From Bacteroidales bacterium UBA1410 (GTDB lineage: Bacteria > Bacteroidota > Bacteroidia > Bacteroidales > Dysgonomonadaceae), in assembly GCA_002305015.1 (NCBI GenBank), contig DBPW01000033.1, positions 1 through 15,925 on the forward strand: a stretch of 15,925 bases of DNA. The letters run 5' to 3'. Both the position numbers and the translations under genes were made by a program. The notes beneath the pieces were generated by a model. The model did not search any database. It was given only the letters and a program-made list of their open reading frames with translations, and was not told the DNA's origin. Below, in pieces: positions 1 to 8,862 of this stretch. Numbering within the stretch: the first letter of the stretch is position 1; the number at the start of each line of letters is the position of its first letter.

Positions 1-963
1 TGGCTGAAGAATTACGGCACTCCCTGCAAAATGGCTGAAATGAATCCGTCTAATCCAGCAATCCGAAGCATTCTCTATAGAAATAGCTGTCCAACAATGG
101 TCTTCATCTTTAGGATTAGCCGAATCATAATCCGATTGAAGCAACAAATTTTCTATTCCACAATTTGAAATGCGCCCCGGCCATTCATACACAACGATCT
201 TACATGCAGCATCGTTTACATTCAAAGCCATTGTCAACGGTGCATTAATTTCCACTGTATTATCTTTTATCTCCGTAATGGTTCTATCCCAATAAATGTC
301 AATATCGCCTTCTTTCCATCCAAGTGCCGTAATGCCTCCGCCAAAATGATCGCAACCTAGTTTTTTAATCCAAGATGCAGTAGAGGGCCTGTATATAAAT
401 ATTTTATCTCCTTTTTTAAGACGAGATACCTGATCTACGGTCAAATAATGGGAATTTACAGGCACATATTCCGAAAGAACCGAAAGGGTATCGGTATAAT
501 GCATATTATTAAAACCCTCTATCTTTATGAAAGCATTTCGATCGACACCTTTCTTTCTCAACACAGTTTCATTTTTGCCTGTTCCTCTTAAGACTACTCC
601 CGATTTATGAATTACTAAGGATTCATCGAGCATGAATGTACCTTTATCCAATAAAACAGCACCCCTGAATCCTGAAGCATCCAAGGGAAGTTTTTCAACA
701 AAATCGATAGCTTGTTGGATCACTTGTGAGGAATTTTCTTCACGATGTGGAACAAAAATTTTATTTTCTAACAAAGGAATATCATCCTGTGAGTTATGAT
801 AACCGCAAAAAGAAAAATCGAGTACTCTGTTACCTAAACTATCGACATTATAGATTAATTTTCCATTATTGACATACAACGATGGATTCTGTGAAGCAAC
901 AAAGTAAGTTGTCCATATATAGAAAAACAGGGTTATGCCTATGTTTAATTTTCGCACCAACAT
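1..963 (-). CDS. Exported parallel beta-helix (pectate-lyase-like) protein, C-terminus beyond the window
   Basis: 321 codons are present with no stop, so the gene is cut by the left edge. The N-terminus (charged MLVRK, then a hydrophobic run to about residue 24) looks like a signal peptide with possible cleavage near VAS-Q. Residues 78-150 resemble the start of right-handed beta-helix proteins of the pectate-lyase superfamily: an amphipathic helix (VIQQAIDFVEKLP), then GFRGAVLLDKGTF at 98-110 and a rung-like SGVVLRGTGKNETVL at 121-135. Short asparagine- and isoleucine-rich strands follow (SNCGIENLLL, ENASDCWIRRIHFSHFAG), as expected of helix coils. From memory this type of N-terminus occurs in Bacteroidetes proteins ending in DUF4955, but that domain would lie outside the window. 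Likely role: polysaccharide lyase or hydrolase, or glycan binding. It begins 63 bp after the sensor gene in the same direction and may be co-transcribed. No catalytic residue can be assigned. Confidence 0.8.
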   Translation of the reverse strand, partial: MLVRKLNIGITLFFYIWTTYFVASQNPSLYVNNGKLIYNVDSLGNRVLDFSFCGYHNSQDDIPLLENKIFVPHREENSSQVIQQAIDFVEKLPLDASGFRGAVLLDKGTFMLDESLVIHKSGVVLRGTGKNETVLRKKGVDRNAFIKIEGFNNMHYTDTLSVLSEYVPVNSHYLTVDQVSRLKKGDKIFIYRPSTASWIKKLGCDHFGGGITALGWKEGDIDIYWDRTITEIKDNTVEINAPLTMALNVNDAACKIVVYEWPGRISNCGIENLLLQSDYDSANPKDEDHCWTAISIENASDCWIRRIHFSHFAGSAVILQP

Positions 964-1026
964 TCTATCAATTAATATCTGATTAAATGAAGACGATTTC
1001 ACGGAATTTATGTAATGCGTTTACGC

Positions 1027-4000
1027 TTATTTTTTATAAGCATTTAAATAATCACGCGGTGACACTTGGTATTTTTTCTTAAAACATTTTCCAAAATACC
1101 CTGCATCCTTAAAGCCAACAGCAAAAGCAATTTCCGAGATCGACATATCTGTTTTTCTCATTAGTTCAACGGCTTTATTTAATCGAATATCTTTTACAAG
1201 ATCTACCGGAGCTAAGCCGGTAATACTTTTCAATTTTTTGAAAAAAGCAGAACGACTTAAATTCAAACTCGATGCGATAGCATCGATATTGAAATCGCTA
1301 TTATCCAGATTTTCTTCTATGATTTGACGAATCTTATTTAAAAAATCCACATCCTTTTCCACAAAATAGGCACCGTAATCTTCTGCAAGTTGCTCTGAAT
1401 TATTATCCTTATTCCAAAATCGCTCTCTAAATAATTTTCTTTCATTTAATAACTGCTCTATTCTTGCTATTAAATGTTTCTTACTGAATGGCTTTGTTAT
1501 GTAAGCATTTGCACCCAAATGAAGAGATTGTATCTTGATCTCGTCATCATTTTTGGCTGTAAGCAGGATTACCGGAATATGACTTATCCGAAAATCATCC
1601 CGTATTTGTTTCAACAATTCCAATCCATCCATTGTTGGCATTACCTGATCGGTAATAATTACATCGGGATAATACAGATGGACCTTCTTCAGGCCTTCTT
1701 GCCCATCATAGGCGATATAAACATTAAATTTATCTTCTAATTGTAATTTAATCAGATTACACAGGGCTTTATTGTCTTCCACCAGCAAAAGAGTAGGCAA
1801 ATCGGATTGCGCCTCGGCTGTTTCCTCAATTTCGCCTTCATCGTTCTCTCCCTCTTCTAAATCGGATGAGTCTTTAACAATATCGCTAATATAAAAATCT
1901 ACTTCTGAATCTTTAAAATGTTTTTTCCCTAAAGGAATTTCAATAGTAAAGGCCGAACCCTTATTTTGAACGCTTTCGACATTAATTTCGCCGTGATGAA
2001 GAAGAACAAGTTCTTTCGACAAAGCAAGTCCTATACCTGTTCCCTGATATAGCATATTTTGAATATTGCCACCTTGTGAAAAACGTTCAAAAATTTCATC
2101 CAATTTGTCTTGAGGAATTCCTATCCCCGTATCCTCAATACGTATGAAACATTGTTGCTTTTCTTCTTCGACACCTGCAGTTATCAAAACGCTTCCCCCC
2201 GATGGCGTAAATTTAAATGCATTGGAAAGGATGTTTCTTATCACGGTTTCAAGCTTCTCTTTATCTGCCCATAAAACAATATTCTCACGTAATAAATGAT
2301 AATTATAATGAATACTGTTTTCTTCTGCCAAGGCTGAAAATTCATCAAAAAAAGATTTTATGATTATATTTAAGTTAACAGGTGAAACGTGCAATCGCAT
2401 TTTTTTGTTCTCGATTTTTCTGAAATCCAAAATCTGATTAACCAGATTCAACATATGATTTGTACTGTTTTCCATCAGACTCACATACTGTTTACCTTTC
2501 TCTGAAAGATTTTCGTTTTCTTTTAATTCTTGAATAGGTGCTTTTATTAATGTCAATGGCGTTCGCAATTCGTGAGAAACATTCGTGAAGAATTTTATTT
2601 TGAGGTCGGAAAGTTTCTGCTCAATATAAACATCGTTTCTCATTTTTATCATAAGGGTAATAAATCGGAACAAAGTATATAAAAAAGCTGTTAAAAGAAG
2701 TGCATAAACCATATATGCCCATATCGTTTGCCACCACGGAGGAAGAATCTTTACACGAAGATTCCTTTCGGAAAACAATGTCGGATTGGCATCATCTATT
2801 GTTCTGACTTTAAATAAATATTCTCCCGGCGGCACATTGGTGTATGATGCAATCCTGTTTTTACCGTTGAAATGCCACTCTTTTTCATATCCTTCCAATA
2901 TATATTGATAACTGATATGGTTTTGGTTATAATGATTTAGTGCAGCGAATTCGATAGTGAACATGGCCTGATTATGCTTCAGCGTAATTTTATCCAAATA
3001 TTTGACGGAAATGCTGTCGGTATTCCATTCGTCGAAATCCTTATTGGATACTTTAATATCCACAATATAGGTGGGATAAGCTATACTGTTTGTTGTTATT
3101 TTTTGGGGATCAAATTGCAATATACCTTCTTTACTGCCAAACCATATGGTTCCGTCGTTGCATCTCATGGCACTTCCTTCCTCCATTTTTATCGAAGGAA
3201 ATCCATCGTATTTATCGAAATTGCGAAACATTTTTGTACTCAACCTAAACTGCGAGATCCCTTTTTCGGTCGAAAGCCAAAGATTATTGTAATTGTCTTC
3301 AACAATTGACAAAATAACATCACTGTTAATTCCGCTTTTTATTCCATATGATTCAAACAACGGGAGTTTTTTCTCTTTCTCGTATTTTAGTAACCTATTC
3401 AGACCTCCGCCAAAAACGCTCACCCAAATCTGTCCGTTTTTATCTTTATACAAACAGTAAATATCATCATTATTAATATTTAAATTATTCCGATATATTT
3501 CGAAATCGATATCATCAGATGAATTGAAATTTCCTTCGAAGGACATTAATCCATCACTTGTTCCCACCCAGATTCTGCCATTCTCATCCTCGATAATATT
3601 TCTAACTTCCATATATTGTCCGTATTCAGGATATTTCGAGAAACTATTGTATTTATGTTTAAATATTACCCGATCTTCTTCTTCCTGCAACAGATTTAAA
3701 CCACCGCCAAAAGCACCTACCCATATTCTTCCTCTGCTATCCTGATACGTGTAATAAATATCGTTTCCGCTGATTGATGTAGCAAAATCCGGATCATGCA
3801 TATACCTTTTAAATTGAAAACCTAACGGATTCGTTTCGTCCGGAAAGGCACTTATAAGCCCTTGCCCTTTTGTAGAGAACCATAAGCGCCCCTGCCTGTC
3901 CTGCATGATATGATATACATTGCCGATATAGTAATTATCCCGAGAAAAGCGATGTTTTAATTTCCCTTCTTTACCAAAATGAAAAACTTCCGACATCCGT

Positions 4001-5397
4001 GTGGCAATCCATATGTCCCCATTTTCTTCTTGAAAAAGGGCTTTTACTCCTACTGTGGAAATTCCCGTTTGGTCGATTTTCCCAACGTTAGCCGGACTAA
4101 CTAAATGGAACTGCTGCTTGGGAAAACTAATTCTGAAAATACCCTCGTCATAGGAAGTAAGCCATAAGATGCCATTATTATCCAAAAACAAATTAGATAA
4201 TTTCTTCATGGAAATGCCATTCTCGGATTGATCTTCAAGCTCATTCATTTTCATATGCACACGATCAATCTGAACAACCACACCTGACCTTGTTAAAAAA
4301 AACATTCCCAATTCTTTACCATCCTGCCAAGTAACGTTTTCATTAATAATAGAGCCATCGGGTAAAGTAAATACTTGAGCATTACTTTTTTTCGAGTCAT
4401 AAGATATGACTTTATTGTCGGCTGTAACAAACCATATCAACCCATAGCTATCACAAAATGAATTCGTGATAGTTAGGGAGGTCGAAATAAAAACAGAACG
4501 AATTGAATCAGATTCCAAATCAAAACAATAGATCCCTCTATTTTTTACCGCAATATAGAGCTTCGATTTATCAACCAGTAAATTTTGGATTTCTCCTAAG
4601 CCACTCAATTGATCGAAGAGTGCAACATCTCCATTATTCAAATTTATGCTGAAAACATTTCCTTCTTGATCTCCCAACCAGAATATATCCTTTGTAAAAC
4701 AAAAAGAAGTATAAGGCAAAACAGAAATTTTGGATAATTTTTCAGTAATATAATGAGCAGTTTCTTTTTCCAATAGTTGATTTTTCCGGCATGAAAAAAT
4801 AGAAAAATCCATTCCTATCCAATTGATGTATTTTTCGTTTTCGTGTAAGATATTATGCATTAATTTTGAATTAGCCGTTTCAATATTGGAACGATACAAT
4901 AAAACCACTGTTGCACGTGCATCTTTTGTAGGCGAAGCAAGCAACAGATCTTTATTTTTGGTTAACAGAAGAAATTCATCATCGTTAGTTTTGGAGATTT
5001 TAATGATCTGTGCATTCACTGAAAATTCTTTCGGTAATTCATTAGAAAGGAAATAAAACCGTTCTTTCTTCTTATCGAATATATACAGCTTGTGATCGAT
5101 GGTCTTCACCCAAAGATTACCATATTTGTCTTCCAAAATATGCTGTATCTTACGTGGCGGTATATTCGTTTGATACTTGTTCCTACTATTATATGTTTTG
5201 AACTTTACCCCATCGAAACTGCATAAGCCATACCATGTACCAAACCACAAAAAACCATCCGAAGATTTCAACGCACAATGAACGGTTTCATGCGGAACTC
5301 CATCTTCTGTGGAATAATGTTCAGCAATGATATTGCCATTTGCAGAAAAAAAAACAAATGGAAAACAAACTAATAAATAAAAAAATAAACTCTTCAT
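1027..5397 (-). CDS. Hybrid two-component system sensor/regulator (HTCS), AraC-type output
   Basis: A one-protein signalling system of 1456 residues that detects a glycan fragment or sugar in the periplasm and activates utilisation genes. Domain order: signal peptide (1-21); about eleven recognisable Reg_prop repeats of the form D-x-x-G-x-(L/I)-W (about 30-790), which build beta-propeller blades; a Y_Y_Y domain (about 820-885); a transmembrane helix beginning at the WW pair (888-915); HisKA with phospho-acceptor His942 in NVSHELRTP; HATPase with N-box Asn1059, DTGIGIP at 1090 and GTGIGLAL at 1119; an acidic linker; a receiver with Asp1250 in ITDQVMP; and an AraC helix-turn-helix (1369-1456). 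The frame stays open 12 codons upstream, inside the symporter gene. The start at 5397 was chosen because it begins the signal peptide and lies one base after the symporter stop. All phosphorelay residues look intact. The specific ligand cannot be read from the sequence. Confidence 0.97.
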   Translation of the reverse strand: MKSLFFYLLVCFPFVFFSANGNIIAEHYSTEDGVPHETVHCALKSSDGFLWFGTWYGLCSFDGVKFKTYNSRNKYQTNIPPRKIQHILEDKYGNLWVKTIDHKLYIFDKKKERFYFLSNELPKEFSVNAQIIKISKTNDDEFLLLTKNKDLLLASPTKDARATVVLLYRSNIETANSKLMHNILHENEKYINWIGMDFSIFSCRKNQLLEKETAHYITEKLSKISVLPYTSFCFTKDIFWLGDQEGNVFSINLNNGDVALFDQLSGLGEIQNLLVDKSKLYIAVKNRGIYCFDLESDSIRSVFISTSLTITNSFCDSYGLIWFVTADNKVISYDSKKSNAQVFTLPDGSIINENVTWQDGKELGMFFLTRSGVVVQIDRVHMKMNELEDQSENGISMKKLSNLFLDNNGILWLTSYDEGIFRISFPKQQFHLVSPANVGKIDQTGISTVGVKALFQEENGDIWIATRMSEVFHFGKEGKLKHRFSRDNYYIGNVYHIMQDRQGRLWFSTKGQGLISAFPDETNPLGFQFKRYMHDPDFATSISGNDIYYTYQDSRGRIWVGAFGGGLNLLQEEEDRVIFKHKYNSFSKYPEYGQYMEVRNIIEDENGRIWVGTSDGLMSFEGNFNSSDDIDFEIYRNNLNINNDDIYCLYKDKNGQIWVSVFGGGLNRLLKYEKEKKLPLFESYGIKSGINSDVILSIVEDNYNNLWLSTEKGISQFRLSTKMFRNFDKYDGFPSIKMEEGSAMRCNDGTIWFGSKEGILQFDPQKITTNSIAYPTYIVDIKVSNKDFDEWNTDSISVKYLDKITLKHNQAMFTIEFAALNHYNQNHISYQYILEGYEKEWHFNGKNRIASYTNVPPGEYLFKVRTIDDANPTLFSERNLRVKILPPWWQTIWAYMVYALLLTAFLYTLFRFITLMIKMRNDVYIEQKLSDLKIKFFTNVSHELRTPLTLIKAPIQELKENENLSEKGKQYVSLMENSTNHMLNLVNQILDFRKIENKKMRLHVSPVNLNIIIKSFFDEFSALAEENSIHYNYHLLRENIVLWADKEKLETVIRNILSNAFKFTPSGGSVLITAGVEEEKQQCFIRIEDTGIGIPQDKLDEIFERFSQGGNIQNMLYQGTGIGLALSKELVLLHHGEINVESVQNKGSAFTIEIPLGKKHFKDSEVDFYISDIVKDSSDLEEGENDEGEIEETAEAQSDLPTLLLVEDNKALCNLIKLQLEDKFNVYIAYDGQEGLKKVHLYYPDVIITDQVMPTMDGLELLKQIRDDFRISHIPVILLTAKNDDEIKIQSLHLGANAYITKPFSKKHLIARIEQLLNERKLFRERFWNKDNNSEQLAEDYGAYFVEKDVDFLNKIRQIIEENLDNSDFNIDAIASSLNLSRSAFFKKLKSITGLAPVDLVKDIRLNKAVELMRKTDMSISEIAFAVGFKDAGYFGKCFKKKYQVSPRDYLNAYKK

Positions 5398-5398
5398 G

Positions 5399-6871
5399 TT
5401 ATTCGACTTCCCCAGAAAGAAATTGCCCATCATTTTGTTTACTCGCCATCAGGCCAACCAAAAAACCAACAATAAAGATAAGCATTGTTCCGAAAACTAT
5501 CGTCAAATAATGATGAAATAATGTCTGACCACTCAGTGTCATCCAAGCAATTAACACAACTCCACAGACAACACCGATTAAAGCATGAACACTTTTTGCT
5601 TTACGGGAAAGATACCCCAATAAAAACAGACCCAACATTCCTCCACTAAAAATTGACGCCATACTCCACCATGCATCCAACGCACTCTTTACTGACATCA
5701 TCGCTAAACCAATGCCAATTCCCAACAATCCCAAAATAAAAGACATACTATACAAGATGGTCATCTTTTTTTTCTCTGAAATTTCTTTCTTTCCATGTTC
5801 AAAAAAATCGGTTAATATAATAGTTGCTGAGCTGTTTATGCTCGTAGAAATCGTACTCATGCCGGCCGAAAATATAGCCGCAATCAATAATCCTGTAACT
5901 CCCACAGGCAACCCGTTTACAATGAAATACGGAAACACCTGATCTCCTGTAATATCTTCAGGCAATAATCCCGGTTGAACTTTATAATAGACAAATAAGG
6001 CTGTACCAATGATAAAAAACAAAAAACTTACGGGTAAATACAATAATCCTCCAAACAAAGCAGAAAAACGGGCATTTTTATCGTCCTTTGCACTTTTATA
6101 GCGTTGAACGTAATTCTGATCGATACCATAATTTTGCAGGTTGATAAATAACCCATATAATAACGTGACCCAAAAAGTAGGCATATTCAGCTCACAACTA
6201 AAAGAGCCTAAAGAAAATTTATCGAATTCTCTTCCTACTGTAAAAAACTGGCTTATTCCCTCCGGTAATGAGAAAAGTAAAACAATGGCGCTGACCAATG
6301 CTCCAACAATCAAAATTAAACCCTGGATGGCATCTGTCCATATCACGGCTTTTATTCCACCTAATACGGAATAGATAACCACACATAACCCAGTAATGAT
6401 GATAATTGACGAGATGCTCCACCCGAGCATAAAATGTAAAGCTAATGCCAACAAAAAAAGCACAGAACCTATCCGGGCAATCTGAGTTAACAGATAACAC
6501 ACGGCAGCATAGGCTCTAGCCCAATATCCAAACCTTTCCTCCAAAAAACTGTATGCGGAAACGCTACTTATTTTTCGATAAAAAGGAACAAAATAGTTAC
6601 TGGCAATAATAGCTGCTATGGGAATGGAAAGACTAAATACGAACGAATTCCAATTTCCCGAATAAGCACTTCCCGGTAACCCTAAAAAACTGATGCTACT
6701 CACATAAGTGGCAAAAATAGACATGCCAACAATAAAACCCGGTACGTTGCCACCGGCTTTCGTATAATCGGATACATCTTTATTTTTACGAAAAAAAGAT
6801 ACTCCGAAAAGGACGGTTCCCAGTGTAAAAACCAGGAATATAACGATATCCAATATATGAATCTGAATCAT
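5399..6871 (-). CDS. Sodium:solute symporter (SSS/SLC5 family), probable sugar or sugar-acid importer
   Basis: A 490-residue, highly hydrophobic inner-membrane protein with about 13 predicted helices, the usual SSS size. Family signatures: SSISFLGLPGSAYSGNW in the first third, GGIKAVIWTDAIQGLILIVG in the middle, DQNYVQRY after it, and FSAGMSTISTSINSS in the helix that carries the second sodium site. It should couple sodium entry to uptake of a small solute. Placed between an aldolase-family gene and the sensor, the likely cargo is the monosaccharide or sugar acid catabolised by the neighbours (inference). A TTG at 6895 would add eight charged residues. The ATG at 6871 is preferred because it puts the first membrane helix directly at the N-terminus, and it leaves 29 bp to the aldolase stop. 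The stop is separated from the sensor start by one base, indicating tight co-transcription. Confidence 0.94.
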   Translation of the reverse strand: MIQIHILDIVIFLVFTLGTVLFGVSFFRKNKDVSDYTKAGGNVPGFIVGMSIFATYVSSISFLGLPGSAYSGNWNSFVFSLSIPIAAIIASNYFVPFYRKISSVSAYSFLEERFGYWARAYAAVCYLLTQIARIGSVLFLLALALHFMLGWSISSIIIITGLCVVIYSVLGGIKAVIWTDAIQGLILIVGALVSAIVLLFSLPEGISQFFTVGREFDKFSLGSFSCELNMPTFWVTLLYGLFINLQNYGIDQNYVQRYKSAKDDKNARFSALFGGLLYLPVSFLFFIIGTALFVYYKVQPGLLPEDITGDQVFPYFIVNGLPVGVTGLLIAAIFSAGMSTISTSINSSATIILTDFFEHGKKEISEKKKMTILYSMSFILGLLGIGIGLAMMSVKSALDAWWSMASIFSGGMLGLFLLGYLSRKAKSVHALIGVVCGVVLIAWMTLSGQTLFHHYLTIVFGTMLIFIVGFLVGLMASKQNDGQFLSGEVE

Positions 6872-6900
6872 CTTTTTATCATCTGCGTTTCGCAATCATT

Positions 6901-7827
6901 TTACGATAAGATCATCTTTCGCTCAAGTTTCTCCATCCGATCGGCTAAAATATTTCTTTCTTTTTGTTCGAATTTGTTGAAAGGCTCTGACATGTAATCG
7001 CTACAAATTCCCTTTAAATTCAATGCTGTTTTTAATCCTTTCAAATAACTCGACCCGTATTTACCTACTGTATAAAGTGAATTGCTGATTTCCATTACCA
7101 AAGGCTGCAATTGTTGAATGATCTCAAAGTTATTTGTTACAGCCGCCTCATAAAGCTTCACATAAAGCTCAGGGTAGAGATTTGCTCCACCATTTACTCC
7201 TCCATGAGCTCCCATTAGCACCGTTTCCGCCATCATTTCTTCGGGTCCTACGAACAGTGTAAAAGTACTATCTAAAAACGAATAAAGTAATTTCTGAAAA
7301 TAAACGCCGTTTGCAGAACTATCTTTTAAACCAATAATTTTCGGATTTTCGGCCAATTCAAGAACCGTTTGATGTTCGATGTATATTTTCACATTGGACG
7401 GCATGTTGTATAAAAATAACGGTAAATCAATTTTTGAAACCAGACGCGTATAGTATTGGATGAGTTCAACTTGTCCGGGGATATAGTAATAAGGCGGGGC
7501 AGCAACCACGGCATAGGCTCCACATCGTGCGGCATAAGCTGCTAACCGGGCACTTTCTTCAATGCAAGTATCAGAAATTCCCACTAACACAGGAACTCTT
7601 GAACCTACTTTTTCGCACGTAGCGTTTATTAATTTTCTCCTTAGATCGTAACTCAAGTTTTGCGCTTCTCCGGTTGTACCAAGCAAAAAAATTCCCGATA
7701 CGCCTCCTTTAATAACGTGAGCTATTAAATTATCCAATCCTTCGAGGTCCAATACATTGTCATTCAAAAGCGGAGTGACCAGAGGAACGATAATTCCCCT
7801 CAATGGCTTATTAAATTCTTGAATCAT
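6901..7827 (-). CDS. DHDPS/NAL-family class I aldolase or lyase, probable 2-keto-3-deoxy-sugar-acid aldolase
   Basis: A 308-residue cytoplasmic TIM-barrel protein of the DapA/NanA superfamily, of normal family length. It carries Thr51-Thr52 in GTTGEA, Tyr140 in FLYNMPS, the Schiff-base Lys168 in IIGLKDSS, and a glycine-rich GGVNGGANLYP loop at 209-219. These support reversible cleavage or condensation of a pyruvate moiety through a lysine imine. DapA proper has an arginine just after the Tyr-Asn-x-Pro motif to bind aspartate semialdehyde; here that stretch is NMPSNVK, with no arginine. Lysine biosynthesis is therefore unlikely and a 2-keto-3-deoxy acid is a better substrate guess (inference). 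The context agrees: dehydrogenases and a lactonase-like gene lie upstream and a symporter follows by 29 bp. It stands 105 bp behind the amidohydrolase gene, so it may have its own promoter or be partly uncoupled from that group. Confidence 0.9.
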   Translation of the reverse strand: MIQEFNKPLRGIIVPLVTPLLNDNVLDLEGLDNLIAHVIKGGVSGIFLLGTTGEAQNLSYDLRRKLINATCEKVGSRVPVLVGISDTCIEESARLAAYAARCGAYAVVAAPPYYYIPGQVELIQYYTRLVSKIDLPLFLYNMPSNVKIYIEHQTVLELAENPKIIGLKDSSANGVYFQKLLYSFLDSTFTLFVGPEEMMAETVLMGAHGGVNGGANLYPELYVKLYEAAVTNNFEIIQQLQPLVMEISNSLYTVGKYGSSYLKGLKTALNLKGICSDYMSEPFNKFEQKERNILADRMEKLERKMILS

Positions 7828-7932
7828 ATACTCTCTTTATAAAAATTTATCGGGGAAAACCCTTCTTTTGTGATTTTCGCATAAGAAATCCATTCATCAA
7901 TTTTTCAATAAAATCCGAATAAATTTAAAAAC
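7828..7932 (-). other. 105-bp intergenic gap between amidohydrolase and aldolase genes
   Basis: This is the longest complete gap in the window. It is strongly AT-rich, contains most of a hairpin (annotated separately) and no open frame of note. On the minus strand a TAAATTTT at 7850-7843 is one base from the Bacteroides -7 consensus TAnnTTTG, but no TTTG-like element sits at the expected distance upstream, so no promoter is claimed. The gap also marks the drop from the G+C-richer three-gene block to AT-rich DNA. Confidence 0.5.
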
Positions 7933-7941
7933 TCATTCGGA
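7914..7941 (-). terminator. Possible intercistronic hairpin or weak intrinsic terminator after the amidohydrolase gene
   Basis: On the minus strand, TCCGAAT (7941-7935) and ATTCGGA (7920-7914) form a perfect 7-bp stem around a 14-base AT-rich loop. The stem is followed at once by TTTTATT. The first arm overlaps the last codons of the amidohydrolase gene, including the first base of its TGA. The T-run after the stem is terminator-like, but the stem is short and the loop long. A role in partial termination or in protecting the 3' end of the upstream transcript is equally possible. Confidence 0.35.
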
Positions 7942-8856
7942 CATATTTTTTATATAAGGCAACGAGACAAGATGGGTGAATCCGTAGAATTTCTCGGCAT
8001 TCGATCGGAGGAACTTTCGTTTTTCCTCTTCGTTGAGAAGATCGGACTTTGAAATAAAATCGCAAGACATGCGATAGGTAATGGCCGTGATCGTACGCGG
8101 ATAGTCCGAACCCCACATCAACTTGTCCATACCTACCAGCGACGCGGCTTCCCTGATTGCCCAAACAGCCCCTTTAAACGGATAAAATTCGTCGTTGAAC
8201 AGCCAGGTAATTCCTCCCGATTCGATCATCACGTTTTTGTTCCTTGCCAACTTGATCTGTTCCTGCCAATCGGGATAGGTGACCATTCCGAAATGACCGA
8301 TGGCTATTTTCAAGTCTGGACATTCGCCGATGATTTCCTTCATCTCGCCAACCTGTGATGTTCCCTCTTCCAAATCTATCGAAAGGAAAACGCCGTTCTC
8401 CTCCATCAATTTGAACATCGGCATCATCTCGTCCGTGGTCATGGATATCCGTCCCTCGGGCAACGAAAAACGATTAGCCGGAAGTTTGATCCCCCTGAAC
8501 CCTTTTTCGATAAGGCCCCGTGCATGTTCCAAATACCCTTTCTTGCGAACATCAACCATACCGCAACAAAGAAAACGATCGGGATACTTCTGCTGAACTT
8601 CCCATAAATAATCGTTTTGATCCCCGTCGATATATTCCTGAGTGATGACGGCTGCCGATACCCGGGCATAATCCATGTTCGACAAAAAAATTTCTGCCGT
8701 ATTCCGCCCGTCTATCATGAAAGGGGGCAGCATTTGACGGATTTCGCCCATGAACAGCGATTTACCGTTCTCCAAGGTTTGAATTTGCTCACCATTGACG
8801 ATGGTATCCTGTCGTAGCCAAAGATGGGCATGGGCATCTATCATTGTATAATCCAT
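7933..8856 (-). CDS. Amidohydrolase_2-family metal-dependent hydrolase, possible sugar lactonase
   Basis: A 307-residue cytoplasmic protein with no signal peptide, of the amidohydrolase_2 TIM-barrel group that includes L-fuconolactonase and 2-pyrone-4,6-dicarboxylate lactonase. Visible active-site elements: H9-x-H11 in DAHAHLW after strand 1, Lys124 in FRGIKLP, His188 in IGHFGM, and Asp251 in GSDYPR at the end of strand 8. Where many members carry a histidine after strand 5, this protein seems to have Asp161 (FLSIDLEEG), so its metal centre may differ. Between a sugar 1-dehydrogenase-like gene upstream and an aldolase downstream, hydrolysis of an aldonolactone is the simplest role, but this is inference; decarboxylase and other hydrolase activities occur in the family. 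It starts 6 bp after the dehydrogenase stop. Met5 (8844) is a possible alternative start. Confidence 0.85.
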   Translation of the reverse strand: MDYTMIDAHAHLWLRQDTIVNGEQIQTLENGKSLFMGEIRQMLPPFMIDGRNTAEIFLSNMDYARVSAAVITQEYIDGDQNDYLWEVQQKYPDRFLCCGMVDVRKKGYLEHARGLIEKGFRGIKLPANRFSLPEGRISMTTDEMMPMFKLMEENGVFLSIDLEEGTSQVGEMKEIIGECPDLKIAIGHFGMVTYPDWQEQIKLARNKNVMIESGGITWLFNDEFYPFKGAVWAIREAASLVGMDKLMWGSDYPRTITAITYRMSCDFISKSDLLNEEEKRKFLRSNAEKFYGFTHLVSLPYIKNMSE

Positions 8857-8862
8857 AGCTGT

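Noticed and set aside
1014..1028. Short inverted repeat GCGT-TT-ACGC just after the sensor stop, considered as terminator or LacI-type operator.
   Set aside because: Only four paired bases around a two-base centre, no T-run, and flanks that do not continue the symmetry.
6872..6895. TTG start giving the symporter an extra eight residues.
   Set aside because: The added residues are polar and charged, and the ATG at 6871 begins the first membrane helix directly.
6901..7827. N-acetylneuraminate lyase role, suggested by the nearby sialate-O-acetylesterase-like fragment and SSS transporter.
   Set aside because: Motifs differ from the NanA/NanL enzymes I know, no sialidase or ManNAc enzymes are present, and such esterases commonly act on pectin or hemicellulose.
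7850..7863. GGGG-AAAA-CCC symmetry before the aldolase gene, considered as a hairpin or operator.
   Set aside because: A stem of three pairs is expected by chance and no second copy is seen.
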